Source: Nitrospinae bacterium RIFCSPLOWO2_12_39_16 (lineage in GTDB: Bacteria > Nitrospinota > Nitrospinia > UBA9942). From it: DNA of 28,105 nucleotides. Every line of letters starts with the position of its first letter. Within the stretch, counting starts at the first letter, position 1. Below the pieces are notes generated by a model, which made no database searches, was not told where the DNA came from, and worked only from the letters and a program-made list of their open reading frames with translations. A program made the position numbers and the translations under genes. Location: positions 1 through 28,105 of the forward strand of contig MHDO01000031.1 of NCBI GenBank assembly GCA_001805005.1, in the 5' to 3' direction. Of this stretch, positions 7,199-13,919 are shown piece by piece.

Positions 7199-7528
7199 TT
7201 ACCTCTTAATCTTTATCTGATACCCTATCGCCCTTCTTATAAGGCGTAAAATATAACTTTCACCCTTCTTTTCGCCCTTCCATTTTGCAGGCGTACTCAC
7301 AGGGACAATCAACGGCAATGCAGCCTTTTCAATCCTCTTCACAAATGATTCAGGCAGTTTATTAAGAATAGCATCCTCTACGGCAAGAATACCCAAATCC
7401 TCTGTCTTCAGGGCTTTATTCATTATCTCTACAAAATCATCCCCTTCAACCGCTTCAATAACATTTACACCTGCAAGCCTATAACCTATAGCCATAGACG
7501 GATATGTAATTACAAGAAGTTTTGACAT
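7199..7528 (-). CDS. atpF: V-type ATPase subunit F, detached from the main cluster
   Basis: This 109-residue protein has the subunit F pattern: MSKLLVITYPSMAIGYRLAGV at the start, then LGILAVEDAILNKLP and LPLIVPVSTPAKW. Subunit F is part of the central stalk that turns inside the A3B3 catalytic head. Usual bacterial order is I-K-E-C-F-A-B-D. Here F is on the same strand as the G-I-K-E-C block at 9846-14232 but separated by about 2.3 kb of broken toxin-antitoxin and cassette genes. The next genes downstream are a tRNA and PHP rather than A, B and D. No clear Shine-Dalgarno site precedes the ATG. Identity is quite secure; whether the gene is still expressed with its partners is unclear. Confidence 0.85.
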   Translation of the reverse strand: MSKLLVITYPSMAIGYRLAGVNVIEAVEGDDFVEIMNKALKTEDLGILAVEDAILNKLPESFVKRIEKAALPLIVPVSTPAKWKGEKKGESYILRLIRRAIGYQIKIKR

Positions 7529-7560
7529 ATTATGAATATTAATCCAAAAAATGTATTAAC

Positions 7561-7590
7561 CACAGATTAACACAGATGAACACAGATAAA
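7561..7590. repeat. CACAGATNAA tandem repeat, exact 10-bp period
   Basis: Three copies of a 10-mer CACAGAT(T/G/A)AA lie head to tail at 7561-7570, 7571-7580 and 7581-7590. The same CACAGA core appears in other spacers of this window (10917, 14361, 20437 and 24331). There are no spacers between copies, so it is not a CRISPR array. Confidence 0.7.
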
Positions 7591-7600
7591 ATAATAATGA

Positions 7601-7672
7601 AAGTCACAAGTCCATAAAGTAGAAAGTTCATAAAGTAACCTTATAACTTTAAAAACTTCATCAACTTTTTAA
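7601..7672. repeat. Tandem-word palindrome (CATAAAGT type)
   Basis: AGTCCATAAAGT-type words occur twice (about 7609-7635: TCCATAAAGT, TTCATAAAGT). Loosely inverted copies follow (AACTTTAAAAACTTCATC at about 7645-7662, then AACTTTTTAAC). This is the same tandem-then-inverted layout as the V-ATPase spacers, with another word. The remaining 7673-7936 shows an open plus-strand frame without a start (about 7730-7888, including QALKIIIQLWNTSLLAKSQS) that I cannot identify; it may be a further gene remnant. Confidence 0.45.
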
Positions 7673-7936
7673 CTCGCTATTAATATAGGCACTGTATTAA
7701 AAATCAGCAAGAGGTAAAATTAATAAGTTGCGGTAATAAAGGTTAAGGCTGTTATCAAAGAGAGGCTGGTTGATACTAAACGGCAAGCTTTAAAAATCAT
7801 AATTCAGTTATGGAACACAAGTCTTCTCGCTAAATCTCAATCTCTAAACCATCCGAGACTTGCAGGACTTTTGGAGACAGTTCATTGAACCTTTCAGGAT
7901 AAAATGTATGGATGGGTATGAGCATCTTAGGCTTGG

Positions 7937-8062
7937 TCACAAAGCATGTGCAACCTGTTTCTGTTGTTCCGGGGTTTGTTTCTTTTCCCGCAACTTTTGA
8001 ATGAACAAACGCACCTGTTCTGATTTGGAATCAGGAAGCGAATATTTGCCACATACTGCCAT
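7937..8062 (-). pseudogene. N-terminal remnant of an integron-type tyrosine recombinase
   Basis: From an ATG at 8062 the minus strand reads about 41 residues including LPDSKSEQVRLFIQKLREK and KKQTPEQQKQVAHAL, then TGA. This matches the SAM-like N-terminal core-binding domain of IntI-type integrases, where the phrase normally continues into SLYY or SLFF. The catalytic domain with its Arg/His/Tyr residues is absent, so the gene is dead. It reads away from the rightward gene series starting at 8101, and the promoter for that series lies at its 5' end. This is the geometry of an integron. The family call rests on one short segment. Confidence 0.5.
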
Positions 8063-8074
8063 TAGTGCTATCAT
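8046..8074 (+). promoter_or_regulatory. Candidate cassette promoter (Pc-like) in front of the Phd gene
   Basis: TTGCCA (8046-8051) and TATCAT (8069-8074) are 17 bp apart and point right. The -35 box lies inside the integrase remnant, as Pc promoters of integrons do. A GGAGG ribosome site follows just before the ATG at 8101. It would drive the antitoxin and perhaps the genes after it. Confidence 0.45.
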
Positions 8075-8100
8075 TGAAACTAATATAGGAGGTATCACTA

Positions 8101-8382
8101 ATGGACAAAATTCCCAATATTGTACCAATCACCGACCTTCGCCAAGATGCAACAGCCATTGTAAGGCGCGTAACCAAGCTGCGAGAACCATTTATTATCA
8201 CACAAAGGGGGCGTGCTGCTGCTGTAATGGTCAGCATAGAGGAATATGAACATTCCCGACATGAACTTGAGCTTTTGCGGCTTCTTGCTCAAGGAGAAAA
8301 AGAAATTGAGGCAGGCAAAGGCTACGATCTTGACGTTGTTCTGTCGGAAGCCGATAACTTGTTAAGAGAGCTTCAAAGGTGA
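8101..8382 (+). CDS. Phd/YefM-type antitoxin, orphaned by loss of its toxin
   Basis: A 93-residue antitoxin with the Phd/YefM fold: PITDLRQDATAIVRRVTK, then FIITQRGRAAAVMVSIEEYE, then a charged helical tail that would contact a ParE-type toxin. GGAGG before the ATG is a strong ribosome site. The toxin start (GTG at 8379) overlaps this gene's stop, but the toxin is cut after about 13 codons, so the antitoxin is an orphan. It could still bind DNA or protect against related toxins. Confidence 0.85.
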   Translation: MDKIPNIVPITDLRQDATAIVRRVTKLREPFIITQRGRAAAVMVSIEEYEHSRHELELLRLLAQGEKEIEAGKGYDLDVVLSEADNLLRELQR

Positions 8383-8456
8383 AAATCCGTTTCACTCTCT
8401 CAGCTCGCACTAGAAATCTTAAGCCTACAGAAAGAAGCATACCAAAGCGAAGCTGA
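8379..8456 (+). pseudogene. ParE/RelE toxin remnant (first about 13 residues only)
   Basis: The GTG at 8379 overlaps the antitoxin stop and opens VKIRFTLSARTRN, a typical ParE beginning. After about 8417 the frame runs out of phase into acetyltransferase sequence (KPTERSIPKRS) and stops at 8454-8456. The remainder of the toxin has been deleted. The position and overlap match the antitoxin-toxin coupling of intact Phd/ParE modules. Confidence 0.6.
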
Positions 8457-8496
8457 ATGCTATAATAATTACGGCATTCCCCCGCTCAAACAGACT

Positions 8497-8829
8497 ATGG
8501 ATGAGATAAAAGAACAATTCAAAATCCATATATTTCTAAAAGCTATTTCAAGGAAGATTTTTGGCTCTGTGCTTTCCCATGAAGAAAACGGTACATGTTA
8601 TGTGGGGAGATTGGCTGTTCAGCCGAATATGCAAAATCAAGGAATCGGAACAGCCCTTATGGGCGAAATTGAAAAATATTACAAACCAAAACGCTTTGAG
8701 CTTTTTGTTGGGTCAAAGAGCGACAAAAACATATATCTCTATCAAAAGTTGAGGTATAATATTTATGAAACTATAAAATATGAGTGTGGCGACATAGAAA
8801 ATTTCTATATGGAGAAAAGGAGACCCTAA
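8497..8829 (+). CDS. GNAT acetyltransferase, N-terminally truncated
   Basis: A GNAT fold with acetyl-CoA motif A: VGRLAVQPNMQNQGIGTALM (QNQGIG loop), followed by FVGSKSDKNIYLYQKLRYN and a C-terminal FYMEKRRP. The true domain starts further left: the same frame reads LEILSLQKEAYQSEAECYNN from about 8410, which is GNAT beta1-alpha1 sequence, but the start codon and first residues have been replaced by the ParE remnant. The ATG at 8497 has no ribosome site, and a protein from there would lack the first helix. It is probably a pseudogene, although the acetyl-CoA site is intact. Substrate unknown. Its stop is 1 nt before the next gene. Confidence 0.6.
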   Translation: MDEIKEQFKIHIFLKAISRKIFGSVLSHEENGTCYVGRLAVQPNMQNQGIGTALMGEIEKYYKPKRFELFVGSKSDKNIYLYQKLRYNIYETIKYECGDIENFYMEKRRP

Positions 8830-8830
8830 T

Positions 8831-9052
8831 ATGAGTAAAATAACCGCAACCGATACGCTTGAATTATCAATACCTGAAAGGATTCAATTGGTAGAAGATA
8901 TCTGGGATACGATAACTGCAAAAGCATCTTCTGTTGAACTGACCGACGAGGAAAAAAGAATAATTGATGCACGGCTGGAAAAATATCACCAGAGTCCTGA
9001 ATTAGGCTCTCCGTGGGAGGACGTCTATAAAAGAATCACGAGCAGGCTGTGA
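8831..9052 (+). CDS. Addiction-module antitoxin (PF09720-type)
   Basis: This 73-residue protein has the Unstab_antitox pattern: LELSIPERIQLVEDIWDTI, then LTDEEKRIIDARLEKYHQSPELGSPW-type sequence with WEDVYKRI at the end. AAAGGAGA about 8 nt before the ATG supports the start. Its stop overlaps the GTG start of the next gene (GTGA), the usual antitoxin-toxin coupling. The pair is intact and should be functional, unlike the modules on either side. Confidence 0.85.
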   Translation: MSKITATDTLELSIPERIQLVEDIWDTITAKASSVELTDEEKRIIDARLEKYHQSPELGSPWEDVYKRITSRL

Positions 9053-9354
9053 AATATAGCGTCATTGTAAGGCCCGAAGCTGAAGATGACTTAAGGGAGG
9101 TCTTTTCCTGGTATGAGGACAGCAGGATAGGCTTGGGATATGATTTTCTCTTGCAGGTTGACGCGGGAATAAACTTCATAAAGAGAAATCCTGAAATTCA
9201 TCCGATTGAATACAAAGGAACAAGAAAACACATCCTTAAAAGGTTTCCTTACAAAATCATCTATTTTGTCGAAGAAGAAAAGATAATAGTCCTTGCAGTA
9301 CTTCACGGAAGGAGAAACCCTGCTCTACTGAAAAACAGAGTAGACAGCATCTAA
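9049..9354 (+). CDS. ParE/RelE-family toxin
   Basis: A 101-residue toxin of the RelE/ParE fold: MKYSVIVRPEAEDDLREVFSWYE, then FLLQVDAGINFIKRNPEI, FPYKIIYFVEEEKIIVLAVLHGRRNP. The last phrase (VLAVLHGRR) is the typical final strand. Family members cleave translated mRNA (RelE) or poison gyrase (ParE); the subtype cannot be told here. The GTG start overlaps the antitoxin stop. Its TAA stop is embedded in an attC-like sequence (9352-9395), as is common for integron cassette genes. Confidence 0.85.
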   Translation: MKYSVIVRPEAEDDLREVFSWYEDSRIGLGYDFLLQVDAGINFIKRNPEIHPIEYKGTRKHILKRFPYKIIYFVEEEKIIVLAVLHGRRNPALLKNRVDSI

Positions 9355-9406
9355 CAAGCCGCTCCACTTTGACGCTTTTCTGTCATGCGCCTTGCAAAGA
9401 GCCGCA
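9349..9406 (+). other. attC-like cassette recombination site, degenerate
   Basis: ATCTAAC fits the RYYYAAC core and is followed by AAGCCGCTC, a common attC left half. The toxin stop codon lies in the core. An imperfect stem follows (CTTTG with CAAAG, CGC with GCG) and GAGCCGCATTA at about 9392-9402 sits where the right half should be. A proper GTTRRRY right core is missing, so the site is either decayed or coincidental. Confidence 0.35.
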
Positions 9407-9449
9407 TTAAAAATAAATAATAAATATCATTTTTCCTTAATATTTATGC

Positions 9450-9455
9450 TATAAA
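9450..9455 (+). promoter_or_regulatory. Candidate extended -10 promoter for the gene at 9484
   Basis: TGC-TATAAA (9447-9455) has an extended -10 form, 28 nt before the GTG start. No good -35 box is seen, which extended -10 promoters tolerate. Confidence 0.3.
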
Positions 9456-9483
9456 AAGTTAAAATATTTACGAGGTGATAATT

Positions 9484-9693
9484 GTGTCCCCAACAAAAGA
9501 AATAATATTAAAAGCATTACATCTTAAGCCGGCAGAAAAATCCATAGTTATTGAAGCTTTAATGAAAAGTCTGGATGTGCCAGACCCTGAAATTGAAAAA
9601 ATTTGGGCAGATGAGGCAGAGAAAAGACTAAAAGGCTATAAAGCTGGGAAATTAAAGGCTGTGTCTTTTGATGATATGTTTAAGAAAAAATAA
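9484..9693 (+). CDS. Addiction-module antitoxin (PF09720-type), toxin truncated
   Basis: A 69-residue protein with the Unstab_antitox pattern: ALHLKPAEKSIVIEALMKSLD, then DPEIEKIWADEAEKRLKGYK and a lysine-rich end. I start at the GTG at 9484 because GAGGT lies 7 nt upstream; an earlier GTG at 9475 is part of that ribosome site. The neighbouring toxin gene at 9696 is broken, so this is a second orphan antitoxin in the block. Confidence 0.8.
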   Translation: MSPTKEIILKALHLKPAEKSIVIEALMKSLDVPDPEIEKIWADEAEKRLKGYKAGKLKAVSFDDMFKKK

Positions 9694-9695
9694 TC

Positions 9696-9851
9696 ATGAA
9701 TGAAATTGAACAGACAGGTTTAGGTGTTAAGTTTGAAAAAGAAATAAAAAATGGCATCCTGCGTATTCAGCAATTTCCTCAAGCATGGCCACCAGAACGC
9801 AAAGAAACTCGGCGATATGAGGTTAATGCCTATAGGTGGATTCTTTTATAA
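9696..9851 (+). pseudogene. Truncated ParE/RelE toxin abutting the V-ATPase C gene
   Basis: From an ATG 2 nt after the antitoxin stop the frame reads MNEIEQTGLGVKFEKEIK, then GILRIQQFPQAWPPERKETR, the middle of a ParE/RelE toxin. It then departs from the family (VNAYRWILL) and stops at 9849-9851. Both the first strand and the final FPY-to-HxxR part are missing. Its end overlaps the convergent stop of V-ATPase subunit C by 6 bp, so the deletion or insertion boundary falls at that stop codon. Confidence 0.6.
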
Positions 9852-10895
9852 TAACAAATATCTTTTAATCTCTTCCTCAGGGATTGAAGATTCCTTTCCT
9901 ATCCCTATAAGCCTCAAATTTTTTATCTCCCTGACCTTCCTGAAATAAAAGCATATTATTACTGCAATAGTCAGTGGATAAATTACAGCCTGCCGGCAAT
10001 ATCTTTTCCTTATCAAATCGTCCATCTCTTCTTCAAAAACTGGAATATCCAAAAGGTCAATTGTCCTTAGTTTCTCTCTCCAGTCTGAATCCTTGACTAT
10101 TGTAATTAATCTATTCAACATATCCTCTCTATCTTCATATCCGCCCAGTTCCAAAAAATCTTTTTCCTGCAGCCTTTTTCCTCCCTGTATAAAGTAGTTA
10201 ATAAAATGATACGAACTCTGACTCTCCATAAATTTGAAGAGTGTAATAATATTTGCCGCATCAATCCTGTCCCTCAAAAGCTCCCTCATAACGGATGTAT
10301 TAATATCATTTCCTTTGAGCAGACTGAGATGAAAATCATAGGCAAAACGATCTAATGCTAATTCAATGCCAATAATCTCTTTATTTTCAAGATAATCCGA
10401 TAAGCCTTCCATTAACGGTCTTCCATAGGGATTATCCCATGTATTAAGGATATGGATTAATCCATCAATGTTATTCTGCCTTGCCAATTCCTTCAGTGCT
10501 GATTCATCAAAATCACCGGCTGGAATCAATATGGAATAAATCTCATCAGGATTAACTCCTTTATGTATGCCCCTGATGATTGTTTTAAGATTGTGAACAT
10601 CCCAGATAAAAAAGAGAAGCCTTATCAATTCTCTTATCTTTGAAGGGGATTCATTCCAAATACTCTTGAATGTCCTTGATAGGTTGCCTTTCAGTCCATT
10701 ATCCAAAACTGCTGTTACAGGCATACCTGAAAATCTCGCCTTTGCCTCCTCAAGGTCAAATCCGTAAGATGTTCCTTTAAGGCTTACGATAAATTCATCA
10801 ATAGAGGCTATGGACAATAAATCCTTATAATCCTCCTCATCAAAAAACTCCCCCTTCCACGCCCTTACCCTTGCATTTATATAACCAATGTCCAT
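9846..10895 (-). CDS. atpC: V-type ATPase subunit C (d-like)
   Basis: This is a 349-residue subunit from the ATG at 10895. MDIGYINARVRAWKGEFFDEEDY is the classic start of V/A-type subunit C, which sits on the membrane ring and joins it to the central stalk. Later landmarks are FIWDVHNLKTIIRG, the repeated helical halves, and DAANIITLFKF. The frame is open for 25 more codons (to 10970), but that part is the CACAGAG repeat translated into hydrophobic residues, so I exclude it. No ribosome site is evident. It is the last gene of the G-I-K-E-C block; subunit F should follow but lies beyond the cassette block. Confidence 0.87.
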   Translation of the reverse strand: MDIGYINARVRAWKGEFFDEEDYKDLLSIASIDEFIVSLKGTSYGFDLEEAKARFSGMPVTAVLDNGLKGNLSRTFKSIWNESPSKIRELIRLLFFIWDVHNLKTIIRGIHKGVNPDEIYSILIPAGDFDESALKELARQNNIDGLIHILNTWDNPYGRPLMEGLSDYLENKEIIGIELALDRFAYDFHLSLLKGNDINTSVMRELLRDRIDAANIITLFKFMESQSSYHFINYFIQGGKRLQEKDFLELGGYEDREDMLNRLITIVKDSDWREKLRTIDLLDIPVFEEEMDDLIRKRYCRQAVIYPLTIAVIICFYFRKVREIKNLRLIGIGKESSIPEEEIKRYLLL

Positions 10896-10916
10896 AAAGA
10901 ACAAAAACATAAAGGC

Positions 10917-11033
10917 GCCACTGAGACACTGAGGCACAGAGAAAAACAAGAAGTAAGAAATCAGAAACAAGATTTTTTTCTTGCCTCTTTTTTTAATCTC
11001 TTTTTCATCTCCGTGTCTCTGTGACTCTGTGGC
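10917..11033. repeat. Tandem-word palindrome between atpE and atpC (CACAGAG type)
   Basis: The left arm GCCACTGAGACACTGAGGCA (from 10917) continues as CAGAG; the right arm, read inverted, is GCCACAGAGTCACAGAGACA then CGGAG (ending 11033). The middle holds AACAAGA and its inverse TCTTG. RNA from either strand would form a long imperfect hairpin. The left arm lies in the overlong open frame of atpC. Confidence 0.7.
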
Positions 11034-11053
11034 AAATTATAAATTTCCTTATA

Positions 11054-11641
11054 TTAATCAAAAAGAATCTTATTAAGAACCGGGAGTATATCTGCCTTCG
11101 CCCTTTCCATACGGCTCTTTAAGGTATTTACCATTCTGAATCTATTATCCCTTGATACCAGAATTACCCCTTCCCTCATATCTTCACCTGCTTGTATTTC
11201 AAATTCACTGGATATATCCGTATTTTTCAAAAGGGATAAATCCTCTTCAGAGACATAAACTATAAAATCATCAGTCTTTATCTCCTCCACCCACCTCTCA
11301 ATAGCTTCTCTTAAAAGTTTTATGAGTATATCCTTATAATTTCCTCCATTTTTAATTTCAACAATCTTCTTCTCTGCTTTCTGAAAGAGTTCTGTCAAAC
11401 CCTCTGATTTTGCTGAGATTAATAGAATATCAGCCTCTCTCTTTGCCTGACCGACCGCAAGAGCCTTTTCACTTTCCAAATAACCTTCAAATTCTGCTAT
11501 CTTTTTTTCTTTCAAGCTTTTCAGGTCGGTTTCGGCTTTTTCTATAATACCCTTCGCCTCAAACCCGGCATCAGCTATTATCTTCTGCCTTTCCTTTACA
11601 GCATCTTTTTCTATAGCATCAATAAGTTCTTCGTAACTCAT
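11054..11641 (-). CDS. atpE: V-type ATPase subunit E (peripheral stalk)
   Basis: A 195-residue subunit: the N-terminal half is a long charged helix (KDAVKERQKIIADAGFEAKG, then KAETDLKSLKEKKIAEFEGYL-type heptads) and the C-terminal half is globular (ILIKLLREAIERWVEE, REGVILVSRDNRFRM, TLKSRMERAKADILPVL). Subunit E pairs with G/H as the peripheral stalk that holds the catalytic head still. The start is close to the repeat spacer at 11651-11716 with no clear ribosome site. Length and architecture are normal for the family. Confidence 0.87.
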   Translation of the reverse strand: MSYEELIDAIEKDAVKERQKIIADAGFEAKGIIEKAETDLKSLKEKKIAEFEGYLESEKALAVGQAKREADILLISAKSEGLTELFQKAEKKIVEIKNGGNYKDILIKLLREAIERWVEEIKTDDFIVYVSEEDLSLLKNTDISSEFEIQAGEDMREGVILVSRDNRFRMVNTLKSRMERAKADILPVLNKILFD

Positions 11642-11650
11642 AATAATTCA

Positions 11651-11716
11651 GGGGTTAGGGATTAGAGATTAGGGGTTAGTAAAAACTAATCTTTAACCCC
11701 TAAACCATCACCCCTG
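11651..11716. repeat. Tandem-word palindrome between atpK and atpE (GGGGTTAG type)
   Basis: Left arm 11651-11679 consists of four near-copies (GGGGTTAG, GGATTAG, AGATTAG, GGGGTTAG). The right arm 11686-11716 is their inverse (CTAATCTTTAACCCCTAAAC, then CATCACCCCTG). The loop is only 6 nt. The transcript would form a strong hairpin between the K and E genes, possibly setting their relative expression. Confidence 0.7.
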
Positions 11717-11719
11717 TTT

Positions 11720-11935
11720 TTAGATTCCAAGTATAATCATGATAGCGACTACAAATCCGAGGATAACCATTGTCTCTGGAATCGCCATAAGAATAATAAT
11801 TGTTCCGCCCACCTCAGGTTTTTCTGCTACAGCACCTGCACCTGCCGAACCTACCCTTGATTGTGCCCATGCTGTGGCTAAGCAAGTAATGGCAACACAT
11901 AGAGCAGCAGATAAAGCAATTAGAGCCTTCTCCAT
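11720..11935 (-). CDS. atpK: V-type ATPase subunit K (membrane rotor ring)
   Basis: A 71-residue single-hairpin ring subunit. Two membrane helices (about 3-34 and 44-70) flank a polar loop AEKPEVGG. E54 in AIPETMVIL is the ion-carrying carboxylate of helix 2; Q25 lies in helix 1 (ATAWAQSRVG). Many V-type K subunits are doubled four-helix forms; this one is the short type. The PET motif and Q25 resemble parts of sodium-binding rings, but ion choice cannot be decided. Its start overlaps the end of the subunit I gene by 16 nt, so the two are translationally coupled, although the ring needs many K copies per I. Confidence 0.9.
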   Translation of the reverse strand: MEKALIALSAALCVAITCLATAWAQSRVGSAGAGAVAEKPEVGGTIIILMAIPETMVILGFVVAIMIILGI

Positions 11936-13839
11936 AATCTCACCCCCTCTCTTGTCTTTTTAAATGGTGCATACTTTCTTCCCCCCGGCTTGTAAAACTT
12001 GCTGAAAAATTCCACATAGTGGAGACGGAGAGACTGGATTGCAGGGGAGAATATGCCTATGGTAATATTTAGCGCATGAATAATACTTGCGACAATTATT
12101 CCGAGGACAATATTGCCGCTCATCTCACCCAGCCTGTTCGCAACAAGTGTCATCATTACTGACGCTACGCCGAGTGCCATGATACGGGCGTATGAGAGTA
12201 TGTTGCCTATTGATTTAATCAGCTCAATAGCACCAATAATCCCCTCTGACAATAGAATAATTGGGAAAAAGATTATTGTCAGTATGATACCGACATTCAG
12301 AAACCCTTTTGGAAGATAGCCTGAAAGGGTTGCAATCAGAAGAAACAGGGTAAAGAGCATGGCAATTGAAGAGAGCGTCCCTATTATCTCCCTCCCCTTG
12401 TGCCATCGGATGGAATTTATAAGGGATATTATAAATCCGAGAAGGACATGCCCCACCCCTATTCCGATGGCAAGGATGAGAAATCCCTTTATTGCCTTGC
12501 CCCGGTTAAGGACGATTGGATGTATGCCGAATCTCTCTCCAAGCTCGCCGAAAAATTCACCGAATAAAAATCCAAATATTATGGAATAGATGGAGCATAG
12601 AAAAAAGACCTTCAGCAAATCCTGAACTACAGCCCTCTCCTTATATTTACGCCATAGTAACCCGACAATAATGAGGATGATTATGCCATGCCCCATATCT
12701 CCGAGTATGAGACCAAAAAAAACAGGAAAAAATATTGCCAAAAATGGAGTAGGGTCTATGGAATCATATCGGGGAGGAGGAAGAACTCTCATGAATATCT
12801 CAAAGGGCTTAACGAGCTTCGGATTCTTTATAGATACCGGAACCCTCTCTATCTCTTCCTCCATTATCTCAAGCTCCCTTATCACTACCCTGTCGTCAAA
12901 CCTCTCTTTAATGGCACTGCTTAACTTCGGCAGATAGCTCTTTGGAACCCATCCGAAGATGAAAAAACAGTATTTTGTTCCTGTGCAGTAATCAAGTGTC
13001 TTAAACTCATCTATGAGGTCTTTAAGCACATCTATAAGCTCTTCAATTTTCCAGTACCATTCATCAGACAATCTATTAAGCTCTGCTTCAATATCCGTTA
13101 TCTCCTTCGGAATCTCCTCTTTCTTCCTCACCATCTCCTTTAATGCATCAAAAAAGGGAAGTCCTGCATAATCTGTAGGCAGCTTTATCTCGCTGATACC
13201 CTCTTCTGAAAGGAGCCCCCTGACCCCCTCATCATAGTCTTTCTGATATGTAAGGATTACGCCTATACTCTTCTCATCCAATTCCCTCTTGAAAATCTGA
13301 TAACCGCCCTCTGTAATACGGCTGATCTCAACCTCCATTAAAGGGATGACTCCGGACTTATCCTTATCAATTATCAGACCTGTGGATTCAATATTTTTAA
13401 AACCGCTCAATTTGGAAATAAGGGGGGCAAGCCCTTTCAATATTCTTTCATATCTCTCTAAAAGCGAAAGTCTCTCTGTTAATTCTGACCTCCTCTTGTG
13501 GAGGTCTCTCAATTTGGCTTCAAGGATATTATAGTCCGACAGTATCCTTTCTGAAACAATATCAGTTACGATGAATCTCCTCTCTCTGCTTACCTGTGGG
13601 GCTGAAGGCTGATAAAGGAGGAGTAATAAGTCTTTAAGCTTCTTAATTATCTTTTCAGCCCTATCTTTGATAACGATTTCATCCTTCTGCAGCGGGATGA
13701 TATGATAAGATATGTCCTCTTTCATATCCTCGGGGATAATGTCCACATGGAGCATGGACATGGAATGGAGAAATTCTATAACCTCCTCCATTATCCGCCG
13801 ACTGCCGATTATCTGGATTTTACTCATCTTTTGAATCAT
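11920..13839 (-). CDS. atpI: V-type ATPase subunit I (a-type, ion channel)
   Basis: A 639-residue subunit. Residues 1-340 are the cytoplasmic arm with coiled coil (KLRDLHKRRSELTERLSLLE). From about 350 there are seven or more membrane helices, beginning FFPVFFGLILGDMGHGI and including GFLFGEFFGE. R552 in ILSYARIMALGVA is the conserved channel arginine that faces the ring glutamate of subunit K; H587-like polar residues follow in SIIHALN. The C-terminal part (LRLHYVEFFSKFYKPGG) is typical. The start may be the ATG at 13839 or the one at 13827 (MSKIQIIG), closer to family starts. Neither has a clear ribosome site. Confidence 0.92.
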   Translation of the reverse strand: MIQKMSKIQIIGSRRIMEEVIEFLHSMSMLHVDIIPEDMKEDISYHIIPLQKDEIVIKDRAEKIIKKLKDLLLLLYQPSAPQVSRERRFIVTDIVSERILSDYNILEAKLRDLHKRRSELTERLSLLERYERILKGLAPLISKLSGFKNIESTGLIIDKDKSGVIPLMEVEISRITEGGYQIFKRELDEKSIGVILTYQKDYDEGVRGLLSEEGISEIKLPTDYAGLPFFDALKEMVRKKEEIPKEITDIEAELNRLSDEWYWKIEELIDVLKDLIDEFKTLDYCTGTKYCFFIFGWVPKSYLPKLSSAIKERFDDRVVIRELEIMEEEIERVPVSIKNPKLVKPFEIFMRVLPPPRYDSIDPTPFLAIFFPVFFGLILGDMGHGIIILIIVGLLWRKYKERAVVQDLLKVFFLCSIYSIIFGFLFGEFFGELGERFGIHPIVLNRGKAIKGFLILAIGIGVGHVLLGFIISLINSIRWHKGREIIGTLSSIAMLFTLFLLIATLSGYLPKGFLNVGIILTIIFFPIILLSEGIIGAIELIKSIGNILSYARIMALGVASVMMTLVANRLGEMSGNIVLGIIVASIIHALNITIGIFSPAIQSLRLHYVEFFSKFYKPGGRKYAPFKKTREGVRLWRRL

Positions 13840-13850
13840 AAAATTAATAC

Positions 13851-13919
13851 AGTCTAAAAGTCTAAGAGTCTAAGAGTAGAGATAACTTTTAGTCTTTTAG
13901 ACTTTTAGACTCTTAGACT
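13851..13919. repeat. Tandem-word palindrome between atpG/H and atpI (AGTCTAAAAG type)
   Basis: The left arm 13851-13876 has three copies of AGTCTAA(A/G)AG; the right arm 13886-13919 has four inverted copies (CTTTTAGTCTTTTAGACTTT, then TAGACTCTTAGACT). The loop is about 9 nt. The TAG stop of the upstream G/H gene is formed by the outermost repeat. It would be a very stable RNA hairpin at this junction. Confidence 0.75.

Noticed and set aside
7561..7590. Regular 10-bp repeats as a CRISPR array
   Set aside because: The copies are head to tail without spacers, only three in number, and no cas genes are near.
9726..9732. GTTAAGT as an attC right core (GTTRRRY)
   Set aside because: It lies inside recognisable ParE codons and has no paired left core. 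A 7-bp degenerate motif occurs by chance often.
10896..10970. N-terminal hydrophobic extension of subunit C as a signal peptide
   Set aside because: Subunit C is cytoplasmic and families start at MDIGYINAR. The extra residues are the CACAGAG palindrome read as protein.
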